From: Clostridium novyi NT
Lineage (GTDB): Bacteria > Bacillota > Clostridia > Clostridiales > Clostridiaceae
Reading direction: 5' to 3'
Length of the DNA stretch: 64,000 nt
Assembly: GCF_000014125.1 (NCBI RefSeq)
Contig: NC_008593.1
Coordinates: 2,356,001-2,420,000, forward strand
Part shown: positions 1-8,324 of the stretch, piece after piece
Layout of the letters: the number at the start of each line of letters is the position of its first letter
Numbering within the stretch: the first letter of the stretch is position 1
Translations under genes and position numbers: made by a program
Notes under the pieces: generated by a model
The model's database searches: none
Told to the model about the DNA's origin: nothing
What the model saw: the letters and a program-made list of their open reading frames with translations, nothing else

Positions 1-303
1 TAAAATTTGTTCATCATCTCCATCGCCTTCTCCAGTTAAATTATCTCCCATATGCATAACACTAGAACTTCTATCTTTTAAATTACCAAAATAAACGATT
101 TCTTCTGCTTTACTATTTTCATTTAACATAATTACAGAAGCATCACAATCTATTGCAGGAGCTGAACTACCAAATAATAATCCTAATATTCCACCTCTAC
201 TCTGTTCTACTGGATCCCATCCAAGTCCAACCATTATTCTTGATAATTTTGAATCTTCCTTTGTTAGGCTTATTCTTTGTCCCTTTTGTAAATTAATAGC
301 CAT
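1..303 (-). CDS. TerD family protein, C-terminus beyond window edge
   Basis: Partial gene; the first 101 residues are in the window and the frame stays open to base 1. The start ATG is at 303-301, followed by the TerD N-terminus MAINLQKGQRISLTK, then VGLGWDP, a CDASVIML segment and the acidic GDGDDEQI motif that in this family binds calcium. TerD proteins are cytoplasmic Ca-binding stress proteins linked to tellurite and envelope-stress resistance. It lies downstream of two paralogues on the same strand with a gap of about 30 bp, so they are probably co-transcribed. It differs from them after LGWD by an insertion rich in Gly/Ser/Leu, so it is a distinct paralogue and not a recent duplicate. 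Confidence 0.9.
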   Translation of the reverse strand, partial: MAINLQKGQRISLTKEDSKLSRIMVGLGWDPVEQSRGGILGLLFGSSAPAIDCDASVIMLNENSKAEEIVYFGNLKDRSSSVMHMGDNLTGEGDGDDEQIL

Positions 304-333
304 ACTATGACCTCCTAATACAATTTATAGTCA

Positions 334-912
334 CTAAACTTCTAGTCCGTAATTTTTGCAAAGAGCTGCAAGTCCTCCCTGAAATCCACTTCCAACAGCG
401 CTAAACTTCCACTCTCCATTGTAACGATATATTTCACAGAATACTAAAGCTGTTTCTATAGAAAAATCTTCTGATAAATCATATCTTAAAATTTCTTCTC
501 CATTTTCTTTGTTTACTAATCTTACAAATGCATTGGATACTTGTCCAAAGTTTTGTCTTCTTCCTTCTGCATCATAAATAGTTACTGCAATAGCTATCTT
601 CTCTATACTTTCAGGAACTTTTGAAAAATCAATAACAATTGATTCGTCATCTCCATCCCCTTCTCCAGTTCTGTTATCGCCTGTATGTATTACAGAACCA
701 CTTGAATGTTCTAGATTATTATAAAATACAAAATCTTCATCCCTATTTACTCTTCCATTAGCCCCAACTAAGAATGCAGATGCATCAAGGTCAAAGTCAA
801 ATCCTCCATCAAATTGTTTTGTATCCCATCCAAGTCCAATTATAGCTTCCTTTAATCCAGGTGCTTCCTTAGATAAGTTTATTTTTTGTCCTTTAGATAA
901 ATTTATTGCCAT
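334..912 (-). CDS. TerD family calcium-binding stress protein
   Basis: This 192-residue protein is a single full-length TerD domain. Visible family motifs are LGWD (27-30), the FDFDLDAS strand (38-45), [13 protein letters not shown] (78-90, acidic Ca-binding loop) and the C-terminal [14 protein letters not shown]. The start is set by AGGAGG eight bases upstream. It is the middle of three tandem paralogues on the minus strand and very similar to the next one upstream, so a local duplication is likely. TerD proteins work with TelA/YceH and YceG, both encoded at 8.4-12 kb. The precise biochemical activity of the family is unsettled. Confidence 0.93.
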   Translation of the reverse strand: MAINLSKGQKINLSKEAPGLKEAIIGLGWDTKQFDGGFDFDLDASAFLVGANGRVNRDEDFVFYNNLEHSSGSVIHTGDNRTGEGDGDDESIVIDFSKVPESIEKIAIAVTIYDAEGRRQNFGQVSNAFVRLVNKENGEEILRYDLSEDFSIETALVFCEIYRYNGEWKFSAVGSGFQGGLAALCKNYGLEV

Positions 913-956
913 AGTAATCCTCCTAATCCAAACTAAACGTTTTATTCTCTAATTTA

Positions 957-1538
957 CTATCCTACATCTATTCCAAAATTGCCACAAAGCGCTCCAAGTC
1001 CCCCTTCAAATCCACTTCCTATAGCACTGAATTTCCATTCTCCATTATGACGATATAATTCACCAACCACTAAAGCCGTTTCTATACTGTAGTCTTCACT
1101 TAAATCATATCTTATTAATTCTTCATTAGTTTCTTCGTTTACTATTCTTATAAATGCATTGGATACTTGTCCAAAATTTTGTTGTCTTGTTTCTGCATCA
1201 TGTATAGTTACTGTAAAATCTATTTTTTCTATATTAGAAGGTACCTTATTTAATTCAACAACTATTTGTTCATCATCTCCATCCCCTTCACCAGTACGGT
1301 TATCTCCTAGATGAATTACAGATTCTGAAGAATGCTTTAAATTATTGTAAAAAACAAAATCTCCATCAGATGCAACTTTTCCATTTAATCCCAATAAAAA
1401 TGATGCTGCATCTAAATCAAAGTCATTTCCTCCATCATACTTGTTAGTATCCCATCCAAGTCCTACTATTACCTTTTTTAATCCTGGATTTGTCTTTGTT
1501 AAATCCACCTTTTGTCCCTTTGATAAACTAACTGCCAT
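957..1538 (-). CDS. TerD family calcium-binding stress protein, first gene of the tandem
   Basis: This 193-residue TerD domain protein starts at [10 protein letters not shown]. The open frame extends six codons further upstream, but the GAAGGTAG ribosome site sits just before the internal ATG at 1538, so that start is preferred. Motifs are LGWD, the [10 protein letters not shown] strand, [12 protein letters not shown] and C-terminal [15 protein letters not shown]. It leads the three-gene TerD cluster and faces the divergent Rrf2 gene across about 175 bp of AT-rich DNA that must hold both promoters. No convincing sigma-W-type promoter could be picked out by eye. Confidence 0.92.
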   Translation of the reverse strand: MAVSLSKGQKVDLTKTNPGLKKVIVGLGWDTNKYDGGNDFDLDAASFLLGLNGKVASDGDFVFYNNLKHSSESVIHLGDNRTGEGDGDDEQIVVELNKVPSNIEKIDFTVTIHDAETRQQNFGQVSNAFIRIVNEETNEELIRYDLSEDYSIETALVVGELYRHNGEWKFSAIGSGFEGGLGALCGNFGIDVG

Positions 1539-1638
1539 AATTCTACCTTCTTTCACTCTTTTTAACTATATTTTATATTATTTTCATCATATAATCCACT
1601 ACGTATTAAACTCACATATTTAAAACTCATAAATTACA

Positions 1639-1667
1639 TTGACAAATAAATATCATAGTAGTATATT
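1639..1667 (+). promoter_or_regulatory. Predicted sigma-A promoter of the Rrf2 gene
   Basis: TTGACA at 1639-1644 and TATATT at 1662-1667 are separated by 17 bases, a near-consensus sigma-A promoter about 45 bp before the Rrf2 ATG. Just downstream (1668-1695), TATACTAA-like half-sites resemble part of the repeats before cooS, so autoregulation is possible but weakly supported. Confidence 0.6.
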
Positions 1668-1712
1668 AAAACTATACTAAACAGGTATACTTTACTGAAT
1701 AGGAGAATTATA

Positions 1713-2132
1713 ATGAAAATTACTCAAGAAGTAGATTATGCTCTAAGAACCGTGTTATACCTATGTAAGTTAGGTTACGGTGAAAAAATCGAAGCTAAAA
1801 ATATATCTGAAACTGAAAATATCCCAATAAGATTTTTATTAAAGATACTTAGAAAGCTAAAACATGCTGGAATAGTAGAATCTTATAGAGGAGTTAACGG
1901 TGGATATGCATTAAATAAGTATCCAAAGGATATATCCATAGAAGATATAATAAGAATTATTGATGGCCCTATTTACATGAATAGATGTATATATGATCCT
2001 AAATATTGTAACTTAAATCGCTCTAGTACATGCGTAATTCATAATGCACTAGAATCTGTTCAAAACACTTTAGTATCAAATTTAAAGGCTATTAATTTTG
2101 AAAATTTATTAAATACAACCCATGAAAAATAA
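1713..2132 (+). CDS. Rrf2 family transcriptional regulator, probably Fe-S dependent
   Basis: This 139-residue Rrf2 winged-helix protein opens with MKITQEVDYALRTVLYL, the family helix-turn-helix start, followed by IPIRFLLKILRKLKHAGIVESYRGVNGGY (recognition helix and wing). Three cysteines near residues 90-107 (spacing C-x6-C-x7-C) match the position where IscR-type members bind an Fe-S cluster, so redox, NO or iron sensing is likely by homology. The only gene downstream on the strand is cooS, 105 bp away, with two copies of a 22-bp repeat between them. It is therefore the probable regulator of cooS. The ligand is unknown. Confidence 0.9.
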   Translation: MKITQEVDYALRTVLYLCKLGYGEKIEAKNISETENIPIRFLLKILRKLKHAGIVESYRGVNGGYALNKYPKDISIEDIIRIIDGPIYMNRCIYDPKYCNLNRSSTCVIHNALESVQNTLVSNLKAINFENLLNTTHEK

Positions 2133-2157
2133 TATATGTATGGGTCCATATATTTAA

Positions 2158-2216
2158 ATAAAAGTACACTAATTTAGTAAACTTTATTTTTTATATAAAA
2201 GTACACTAATTTAGTA
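2158..2216 (+). promoter_or_regulatory. Twin 22-bp direct repeats upstream of cooS, candidate Rrf2 operators
   Basis: The same 22 bases occur at 2158-2179 and 2195-2216, 37 bp apart. Each contains the inverted repeat ACTAA-T-TTAGT. A TATAAA/TATATA -10-like element lies between them at 2192-2199, so the copies would flank the core promoter and overlap the transcription start. Exact repetition in a short gap between an Rrf2 gene and cooS points to operator function. This is inference from position, not demonstrated binding. Confidence 0.65.
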
Positions 2217-2237
2217 GAGATTAGGAGGATTTCTCAT

Positions 2238-4133
2238 ATGTCAAATTGTTTAAATTGTTCATCATGTTCAACTTGTAGCTCAGCAGATAAAGTTTTAGAA
2301 GGTTTTATTTCTGAATTAGATGTTGAAACATCTCACCATAGAGCTATAGCTCAAAAGATTAAATGTAAATTCGGACTTGAAGGTCTTTGTTGTAAACTTT
2401 GTGCCAACGGACCTTGTAAAATAACTCCAAAATCCCCTAGAGGTGTTTGTGGTGCTGATGCAGATACTATAGTTGCAAGAAACTTCCTTCGTGCAGTTTC
2501 AGCCGGTGCAGGTTGCTATCTTCACGTTATAGAAAATACTGCTTGGAACTTAAAATCAACTGGTGAGCAAAAAGGTATCATAAAAGGAGAACATGCATTA
2601 GATAAATTATGTAACATATTCGGAATAAATGAAACTGATATACACAAGAAAACTATACTTGTAGCTGATGCTGTACTTAAAGATTTATACAAACCTAAAT
2701 TTGAAAAAATGGAGTTAGTTGAAAAACTTGCTTATGCACCTCGTTTTGAAAACTGGAAATCTCTAAATATACTTCCTGGCGGCGCTAAGTCTGAGGTTTT
2801 TGATGGAGTTGTAAAAAGCTCTACAAATTTAAGCAGTGATCCAGTAGACATGTTGTTAAACTGTCTAAATCTAGGAATCTCAACAGGATTATATGGTCTT
2901 ACACTAACTAACCTATTAAATGATGTAATGCTTGGAGAACCAAAAATAAGACCAGCTAAAGTTGGATTTAATGTAGTTGATACTGACTATATAAATATAA
3001 TGGTAACTGGACATCAACACTCAATGATAGCTCATCTTCAAGATGAACTTATAAAAGAAGATGTAATATCAAAGGCTAAAAAGTTAGGCGCTAAGGGCTT
3101 TAGACTTGTTGGTTCTACTTGTGTTGGTCAAGACCTTCAATTAAGAGGAGAACACTACAGTGAAGTATTCTCAGGACACTCTGGCAATAACTACACAAGT
3201 GAAGCAATGCTTGCAACTGGTAGTATTGACCTTGTAGTTTCTGAATTTAACTGTACACTTCCTGGAATTGAACCTATAACAGATAAATTTGAAATTCCTA
3301 TGGTTTGTATTGATAATGTTGCTAAAAAAGCTAATGCAGAATATGTTGAATACTCATATGATGAAAGAGAAAACATTACTAATCATATAATTGATAAAGC
3401 TCTTAATAGTTATGCTAACAGAAGAAACAAAATAGAGATAAACCTTCCTAAAAATCACGGAGATGATAACTCAATTACAGGAGTTAGCGAAGATTCTCTA
3501 AGAGATTTCTTAGGTGGAAGTTTTAAACCACTTATTGACCTTATAGCATCTGGAAAAATTAAAGGTGTTGCAGGAGTTGTTGGTTGCTCTAGTTTAGTTT
3601 CTGGTGGACATGATGTATTCACCGTTAATCTAACAAAAGAACTTATAAAAAGAGATATTATAGTATTAACTGCTGGATGTTCTAGTGGTGGACTTGAAAA
3701 TGTTGGACTTATGTCCCCTAGTGCTGCATATCTTGCTGGAGAAAACCTAAAAGAAGTTTGCACATCACTTGGAATCCCACCAGTATTAAACTTTGGTCCA
3801 TGTCTTGCAATTGGAAGACTTGAACTTGTTGCAACAGAACTTGCTGAACTTTTAAATGTTGATTTACCTAAGCTTCCACTAGTTTTATCTGCTCCACAAT
3901 GGCTTGAAGAACAAGCTCTTGCAGATGGTGCTTTTGGTCTTGCACTTGGATTACCACTGCATCTTGCAAAACCACCATTTATAACTGGTAGCCCTCTTGT
4001 AACTAAAGTCTTAACAGAGGATCTTGTAAACTTAACTGGAGGACAACTTATATTAGAAGATGATGTAATGAAAGCTGCAGATAGATTAGAAGAAATTATT
4101 ATAAATAAAAGAAAAGGTCTAAACCTAGATTAA
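2238..4133 (+). CDS. cooS: Anaerobic Ni-Fe carbon monoxide dehydrogenase catalytic subunit
   Basis: This 631-residue CODH interconverts CO and CO2. Cluster ligands can be read off: C43 and C51 (D cluster), C52, C55, C60 and C71 (B cluster), then H261, C295, C339, C450, C481 and C522 around the Ni-Fe C cluster, at spacings matching known CooS enzymes. Start ATG follows TTAGGAGG. The N-terminus adds a C-x2-C-x2-C-x2-C run (C4, C7, C10, C13). No acetyl-CoA synthase, CooF ferredoxin, CooC maturation or hydrogenase gene is adjacent, so it is a stand-alone CODH whose electron partner must be elsewhere. An Rrf2 gene and paired repeats upstream suggest redox- or metal-responsive control; a terminator follows. 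Confidence 0.96.
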   Translation: MSNCLNCSSCSTCSSADKVLEGFISELDVETSHHRAIAQKIKCKFGLEGLCCKLCANGPCKITPKSPRGVCGADADTIVARNFLRAVSAGAGCYLHVIENTAWNLKSTGEQKGIIKGEHALDKLCNIFGINETDIHKKTILVADAVLKDLYKPKFEKMELVEKLAYAPRFENWKSLNILPGGAKSEVFDGVVKSSTNLSSDPVDMLLNCLNLGISTGLYGLTLTNLLNDVMLGEPKIRPAKVGFNVVDTDYINIMVTGHQHSMIAHLQDELIKEDVISKAKKLGAKGFRLVGSTCVGQDLQLRGEHYSEVFSGHSGNNYTSEAMLATGSIDLVVSEFNCTLPGIEPITDKFEIPMVCIDNVAKKANAEYVEYSYDERENITNHIIDKALNSYANRRNKIEINLPKNHGDDNSITGVSEDSLRDFLGGSFKPLIDLIASGKIKGVAGVVGCSSLVSGGHDVFTVNLTKELIKRDIIVLTAGCSSGGLENVGLMSPSAAYLAGENLKEVCTSLGIPPVLNFGPCLAIGRLELVATELAELLNVDLPKLPLVLSAPQWLEEQALADGAFGLALGLPLHLAKPPFITGSPLVTKVLTEDLVNLTGGQLILEDDVMKAADRLEEIIINKRKGLNLD

Positions 4134-4172
4134 TATCTAGTTATAATACTTAGATTAATACCAAAAAATCTT

Positions 4173-4206
4173 AAAAGCACCTAAGCTAAACTAGCTAGGT
4201 GCTTTT
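4173..4206. terminator. Bidirectional terminator between cooS and the purine permease
   Basis: AAAAGCACCTA at 4173-4183 pairs with TAGGTGCTTTT at 4196-4206 around a 12-base loop. It lies between convergent genes and has an A run on one side and a T run on the other, so it can serve both. Confidence 0.85.
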
Positions 4207-4214
4207 CATTATAA

Positions 4215-5510
4215 TTAATGTATAAAGAATTTTAATATGAATATTGCTCCAACAATATATGTTGCAATAGATACTTCTTTATATTTTCCTGTTAATGCTT
4301 TTAAGAATATGTATGAAACTATACCAAATGCTATACCATCAGATATGCTGTATGATAAAGGCATCATTATTATTGTAAAGAAAGCAGGAATAGCTTCTGT
4401 AAAATCTACTAAATCTATTTCTTTTATAGGTTCCATCATAAATAATCCAACTAAAACAAGTGCTGGTGCTGTAGCTGCTGATGGAATTATAGCAAATAAA
4501 GGTGATAGAAATAATGCTATTCCAAACATTACTGCTGTTGATACTGCTGTAAGTCCTGTTCTTCCACCTTCTGCAACCCCTGATGCACTTTCAACGAATG
4601 TACTAACTGTACTTGTTCCAAGACATGCACCTAAAGTAGTTCCTATAGCATCTGCAAATAATGCTTTTTTAACATTTGGAACTTTTCCATTTTCATCTAA
4701 CATTTTAGCCTTTGTTGCAACTCCAACTAATGTTCCTACTGTATCAAACATATCCATAAACAATAATGTAAATAATGCTATTGCCATTTTTATGCTGAAT
4801 ATATGTTGCCATTGGAATTTAAAAGCTATTGATTTTATTGATGGTGGCATACTGAATATCCCTGTTGGAAGATGAGTTATTCCCATTGGTATTCCAATTA
4901 TTGTAGTAATAACTATTCCTAATAGTAAAGCCCCTCTAATATTTTTAGCAAGTAATATTCCACTTATTAATATTCCTATAATCGCAAGTAAAGCTTCTCC
5001 TGATGTTATATTTCCAATTGCTAATATTGTACTGTTGTCCTTTGGATGTAATACAACACCTGCATTACTAAGTCCTATAAAAGCAATTAAAAGTCCAATT
5101 CCAACGGAAATAGATCTCTTTAAGTTTGCTGGAATAGAATCAACTATAGCTTCACGTACGTTAAATGCAGTTAATAATATAAAGATAATTCCTTCTAATA
5201 AAACCGCAGTTAATGCAAACTCAAAACTATATCCCATTTGAGTTACTATATTGTATGCAAAAAATGCATTTAAACCCATTCCTGGTGCTTGTGCAAATGG
5301 TAACTTCGCATATAATCCCATTATTAATGTAGCTATAACAGCTGATACTGCTGTAGCTGTAAATACTGCGCCTGGATCCATGTGAGCATCACCAAGAATA
5401 GCAGGATTTACAATAAGTATATATGCCATTGTCATAAAAGTAGTTATACCAGCTAAAATTTCAGTTTTAACAGTGGTATTATTCTCTTTTAATTTAAAAA
5501 ATTTCTCCAT
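4215..5510 (-). CDS. NCS2 family purine (guanine/hypoxanthine-type) permease
   Basis: This 431-residue polytopic membrane protein of the AzgA/PbuG branch of NCS2 imports purine bases with protons. Visible motifs are TEILAGITTFMTMAYILIVNP at the N-terminus, the FAQAPGMGLNAFFAY segment and DMFDTVGTLVGVA, typical of AzgA-like transporters. The frame runs 16 codons further upstream, but AAGGAG sits directly before the MEKFF start at 5510, which is preferred. A good promoter lies upstream. It interrupts the Ter gene cluster and has no purine-pathway neighbour. I looked for a purine riboswitch in its leader and did not find one. Substrate choice within purines is not certain. Confidence 0.9.
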   Translation of the reverse strand: MEKFFKLKENNTTVKTEILAGITTFMTMAYILIVNPAILGDAHMDPGAVFTATAVSAVIATLIMGLYAKLPFAQAPGMGLNAFFAYNIVTQMGYSFEFALTAVLLEGIIFILLTAFNVREAIVDSIPANLKRSISVGIGLLIAFIGLSNAGVVLHPKDNSTILAIGNITSGEALLAIIGILISGILLAKNIRGALLLGIVITTIIGIPMGITHLPTGIFSMPPSIKSIAFKFQWQHIFSIKMAIALFTLLFMDMFDTVGTLVGVATKAKMLDENGKVPNVKKALFADAIGTTLGACLGTSTVSTFVESASGVAEGGRTGLTAVSTAVMFGIALFLSPLFAIIPSAATAPALVLVGLFMMEPIKEIDLVDFTEAIPAFFTIIMMPLSYSISDGIAFGIVSYIFLKALTGKYKEVSIATYIVGAIFILKFFIH

Positions 5511-5548
5511 AATAATTCTCCTTCTTTTTAGTTTTTTGACACTTGTCC

Positions 5549-5577
5549 ATATTAACAAAAGGAAATATTAAAGTCAA
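5549..5577 (-). promoter_or_regulatory. Sigma-A promoter of the permease gene
   Basis: On the minus strand TTGACT (5577-5572) and TAATAT (5554-5549) are 17 bases apart, placing transcription start about 30 bp before the preferred ATG. The short leader leaves no room for a full purine aptamer. Confidence 0.7.
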
Positions 5578-5651
5578 CGACTGTAACGAACAATTAAATA
5601 CGTATTTTCATAATATTCTGCTACCTTTCCCATAAAATTGGGTTTTAAAGT

Positions 5652-5690
5652 AAAAGTGCAGTGATAATGTTCGTATATCACTGCACTTTT
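5652..5690. terminator. Terminator after the TerD-like gene at 5.7-6.5 kb
   Basis: A perfect 15-bp stem, 5652-5666 with 5676-5690 around a 9-base loop, is flanked by A and T runs. It overlaps the last codons of the TerD-like gene on the minus strand. Confidence 0.85.
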
Positions 5691-6505
5691 ATTCCGTAAT
5701 TTTCACATAAGGCTTCAAGTCCACCATTAAACCCATTTCCTACAGGATTCAATTTCCACTGTCCATTATGTCTATATATCTCAGCTACAACTACCGCTGT
5801 TTCTAATTTTAATCCCTCATTAAATTCATAACTAAAAAGTTCATCTTTTCCTAGACTATCTATAATTCTAATAATTCCATTAGATATACTTGAGAAATTT
5901 TGTCCTCTTTTTTCTCCATCATATATAGTAACCGTTATTGCAAGTTTTTCTATATTATCTGGAACTAAATCTAAATCAATCATTATTCTTTCATCATAAT
6001 AATCTTTAAGTTTTAAATTAAAATCTTCCCCTAAAACCACACTATTTTCTATGCTCTTAGGATTTCCGTAAAATATGAATTTATCTTCCGCCGTGTTCTT
6101 ATTAATATCTAACATAAATATAGATGTATCTAAATCAAATTCATGGCTTCCACTATAATTTATATCCCATTCTAAGGATACTACTAATTTAGAAAGCTTA
6201 TTTGAACCCTTGTTTAAGGCTATCTTTTGCCCTCTTTTTAGCTTAATACTACTGTCACTTGAGATTACTGTATTTATCTTTTTATGCTTTTTTACATTAT
6301 GAACTTTAACTTCACTATTGTAATCTTCTGATATCCTTGTAGATGCAACTTCATTTATTGCATAATTCATAGTATTTCTATAACTTGATGGATTAGTTAA
6401 ATCTATAATTCCCCTATCTTCTTTAATAGTCGTTTCAACAATTAAGTTTCCATACCTTTTTTCTATAGATGGCGCTTTATTTTTCTCATTTATATTAAGA
6501 TTCAT
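5678..6505 (-). CDS. TerD family protein with N-terminal extension
   Basis: In this 275-residue protein, roughly the first 85 residues match nothing I recognise, and a TerD domain follows from about residue 88 (KLKRGQKIALNKG) to the usual C-terminus GGLEALCENYGIKVQ. The FDLDTSIF strand is kept, but the acidic GDGDDE loop of the paralogues is replaced by a segment reading LKDYYDER, so calcium binding may be altered or lost. The gene starts 17 bp after the AIM24-type gene stops, indicating an operon. It is separated from the other three terD genes by cooS and the permease. Function is inferred only from family membership. Confidence 0.88.
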   Translation of the reverse strand: MNLNINEKNKAPSIEKRYGNLIVETTIKEDRGIIDLTNPSSYRNTMNYAINEVASTRISEDYNSEVKVHNVKKHKKINTVISSDSSIKLKRGQKIALNKGSNKLSKLVVSLEWDINYSGSHEFDLDTSIFMLDINKNTAEDKFIFYGNPKSIENSVVLGEDFNLKLKDYYDERIMIDLDLVPDNIEKLAITVTIYDGEKRGQNFSSISNGIIRIIDSLGKDELFSYEFNEGLKLETAVVVAEIYRHNGQWKLNPVGNGFNGGLEALCENYGIKVQ

Positions 6506-6522
6506 TACATTCCCACCCTTTA

Positions 6523-7182
6523 TTAATCTATAGCTATATTTAACCCACTAACTCTTTCATATGGTTGAACTATTACAGTTTCTCCATAACTATTAAACTC
6601 AAGAAAATAAGATTCACCAGAGGTTTGTCCAATAAGTGTCTTCCAGCTTACATCTGTTTTAAAAGTAGGATCTGAACCTGTCCAACATACAACTGCATCA
6701 GGATCGACTGTGCAAGGTGTTTCAAGTATAAGAGGATTTCCCTCAGTAGTTATAGCAACCTCTGCATTAGGACCTTGTCCTGTTAACTTAGATGTAAACA
6801 TACCCTTTTGAGAAATAACTCCACTTCCTATAAATCTAACTCCATATTTACACTGTCCAGTAAAAGCTAATAAGTTTTCCCCTTCAACTGATATACTTTG
6901 TCCTTGATTTAGTCTAATTACACTAATATGTTGTGATTTATTTGCCATATAATATTTTCCGTTTCCTGTTACCTTCATTATATGTATATTCTCACCTGTT
7001 AATTTTCTAGCTGCTAGATTTACAAAAGAACCTAATATACTTCTATTTTCATTAGGATCTAGTAAAACTTTCTCCGCAGTAAAGCTTCCTTGACTTGCAA
7101 TCATAGCACCAGCACGTGCAAAAAATTGCCCTTCCCCCTCTGCCATACAAGTTAACTCTTGGTGTACTCGAAAATTAAACAT
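6523..7182 (-). CDS. AIM24 / TIGR00266 family protein
   Basis: This 219-residue protein from MFNFRVHQELTC is predicted all-beta with Gly-rich turns. The family motifs VKVTGNGKYYMANKSQHISVI and NPLILETPCTVDPDAVVCWTGSDP are recognisable. AIM24-like proteins form trimeric beta-helical shells and commonly travel with TerD genes in bacteria; the biochemical role is unknown. The frame is open 25 codons further upstream, but AAGGAGA lies about ten bases before this ATG. A second ATG three codons earlier is too close to the ribosome site. It is co-directional with and 17 bp from the extended TerD gene. Confidence 0.88.
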   Translation of the reverse strand: MFNFRVHQELTCMAEGEGQFFARAGAMIASQGSFTAEKVLLDPNENRSILGSFVNLAARKLTGENIHIMKVTGNGKYYMANKSQHISVIRLNQGQSISVEGENLLAFTGQCKYGVRFIGSGVISQKGMFTSKLTGQGPNAEVAITTEGNPLILETPCTVDPDAVVCWTGSDPTFKTDVSWKTLIGQTSGESYFLEFNSYGETVIVQPYERVSGLNIAID

Positions 7183-7324
7183 AAAAATCATCTCTCCTTT
7201 TGTCAAATTATGACTAATTAAGGTTAGTATATCACATGTAAGTAATGAATTCAGCAATTAACAGTTCTTCAAACGCTGTTTTTATTTTAAATATTATGTA
7301 AGAATCTTTCCTTACTAAATATCT

Positions 7325-7780
7325 TTACTCAATCATTCCATATATATATGCATTTAGTATATTTTGAGGAGAATCATAATAAAAACTACTATTATAATCA
7401 TCTATCTTATCACTTACATAGGAATTATATGCCTCAAAGATTGCATCAACTATATCCATGTTCTTTTCCCTTGCAATTCCAAGAACAAGTCTTTTATATA
7501 CTTTTCCTATGTCAAAATGGCTTGGAACAGTGTATTTACAAGTCGCTACATTATCAAAATCACCCTCATGAATATTACATTCCTCTATAAAATCATCACT
7601 TACTCTATCAATATTGTCACTATGATAAATGTCTGCAAGTTCATATATATGTCCTATCCTATCTTTGCCAAGCTTATTCACTACATAGCTTCTTTTATTT
7701 TTTGTTTTTCTTGAAATATAATCAATAAGACTACAAACAAAAAATACATCATTATCTACTCTGCTCACTCTACCTTCCAC
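7325..7780 (-). CDS. Partner of the DUF3990 gene, DUF3791-like N-terminus
   Basis: This 151-residue soluble protein starts at a GTG (7780-7778) with GAGGTGA five bases upstream. The first half (NDVFFVCSLIDYISRKTKNK to IEECNI) resembles DUF3791, a small helical family often encoded beside DUF3990. The second half, rich in Tyr, Asn and Asp, I cannot place. Its start overlaps the end of the DUF3990 gene by 11 bp, implying translational coupling and equal dosage. By analogy with other such pairs it could be an antitoxin or immunity-like partner; that is inference. The DUF3791 resemblance is by eye and only moderately secure. Confidence 0.7.
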   Translation of the reverse strand: MEGRVSRVDNDVFFVCSLIDYISRKTKNKRSYVVNKLGKDRIGHIYELADIYHSDNIDRVSDDFIEECNIHEGDFDNVATCKYTVPSHFDIGKVYKRLVLGIAREKNMDIVDAIFEAYNSYVSDKIDDYNSSFYYDSPQNILNAYIYGMIE

Positions 7781-8246
7781 TCTTTATCACCTCACTACAT
7801 GAAAATTCAAGGCATTTAAGAGCCTTTTCAGAACAAAATGTAATCTGATGAGTAGGATATTTGAATTTTGCCATTATCCAAAACTGCTCTCTTGTAATTG
7901 CACCATCCATGTAATCTGAAATGTAATTATATATCTGATCATCAGCCATAGCTCCTATGACTATATCATAATTATGTTCACTTCCACTTCTTGAGTTGAT
8001 TATAAAATCAAGCCATTCATCTGTCATTTCTTCAAATTCTTTTATTTTAAGGTTTTCTACTGATTGCATATTAACTGTATATGTATTGACCGTGGGAGTT
8101 TTATATCTCTTTGCCCATCTTTCAGCTTGCTCTCTTATAACAGTGCAGTAAAATCCTGTACCAAAGTCTTTGGTATTTATTGATTTTCTTATTTCAGGCT
8201 TTTTTACCTCAGTATAACTTCCATGAAAAATAGTATATTTAGCCAC
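7770..8246 (-). CDS. DUF3990 family protein, possible ADP-ribosyltransferase-like toxin
   Basis: This 158-residue protein has N-terminal FHGSYTEVKKPEI and DFGTGFYCT motifs characteristic of DUF3990. The H8 and Y33 positions, plus the strand order, recall the H-Y pair of ADP-ribosyltransferase folds, but this is a pattern-level impression and the third catalytic residue is not obvious. RBS AGGAGGTG precedes ATG 8246. It overlaps the downstream partner gene by 11 bp, and the pair sits between the AIM24 gene and divergent yceG. An inverted repeat at 8306-8324 could be its operator. Toxin function is inference. Confidence 0.75.
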   Translation of the reverse strand: MAKYTIFHGSYTEVKKPEIRKSINTKDFGTGFYCTVIREQAERWAKRYKTPTVNTYTVNMQSVENLKIKEFEEMTDEWLDFIINSRSGSEHNYDIVIGAMADDQIYNYISDYMDGAITREQFWIMAKFKYPTHQITFCSEKALKCLEFSCSEVIKSGR

Positions 8247-8305
8247 AAAAACACCTCCTACTAAATAATATCCTCTCTTTCATTTTATATATCTCAATAA
8301 TAGTT

Positions 8306-8324
8306 ATAGATTATGATAATCTAT
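8306..8324. promoter_or_regulatory. Inverted repeat between divergent DUF3990 and yceG genes
   Basis: ATAGATTA and TAATCTAT form a perfect 8-bp inverted repeat around TGA. It lies 60 bp before the DUF3990 gene and about 120 bp before yceG, in a 197-bp divergent gap. A second, weaker repeat (AGTATA...TATACT) is at 8387-8405. Either could be an operator; no binding protein can be assigned. Confidence 0.35.

Noticed and set aside
2158..2216. Direct repeats read as mobile-element attachment sites
   Set aside because: No integrase or element between or beside them, and their position around the cooS promoter fits operators better.
4237..5241. Plus-strand frames of 212 and 68 residues opposite the permease gene
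   Set aside because: Antisense shadows of a clear NCS2 permease, with no ribosome site and no recognisable protein features.
5511..5640. Possible purine riboswitch before the NCS2 permease
   Set aside because: The conserved loop sequences of the purine aptamer were not found on the minus strand, and a good promoter sits only about 30 bp before the start, leaving no room.
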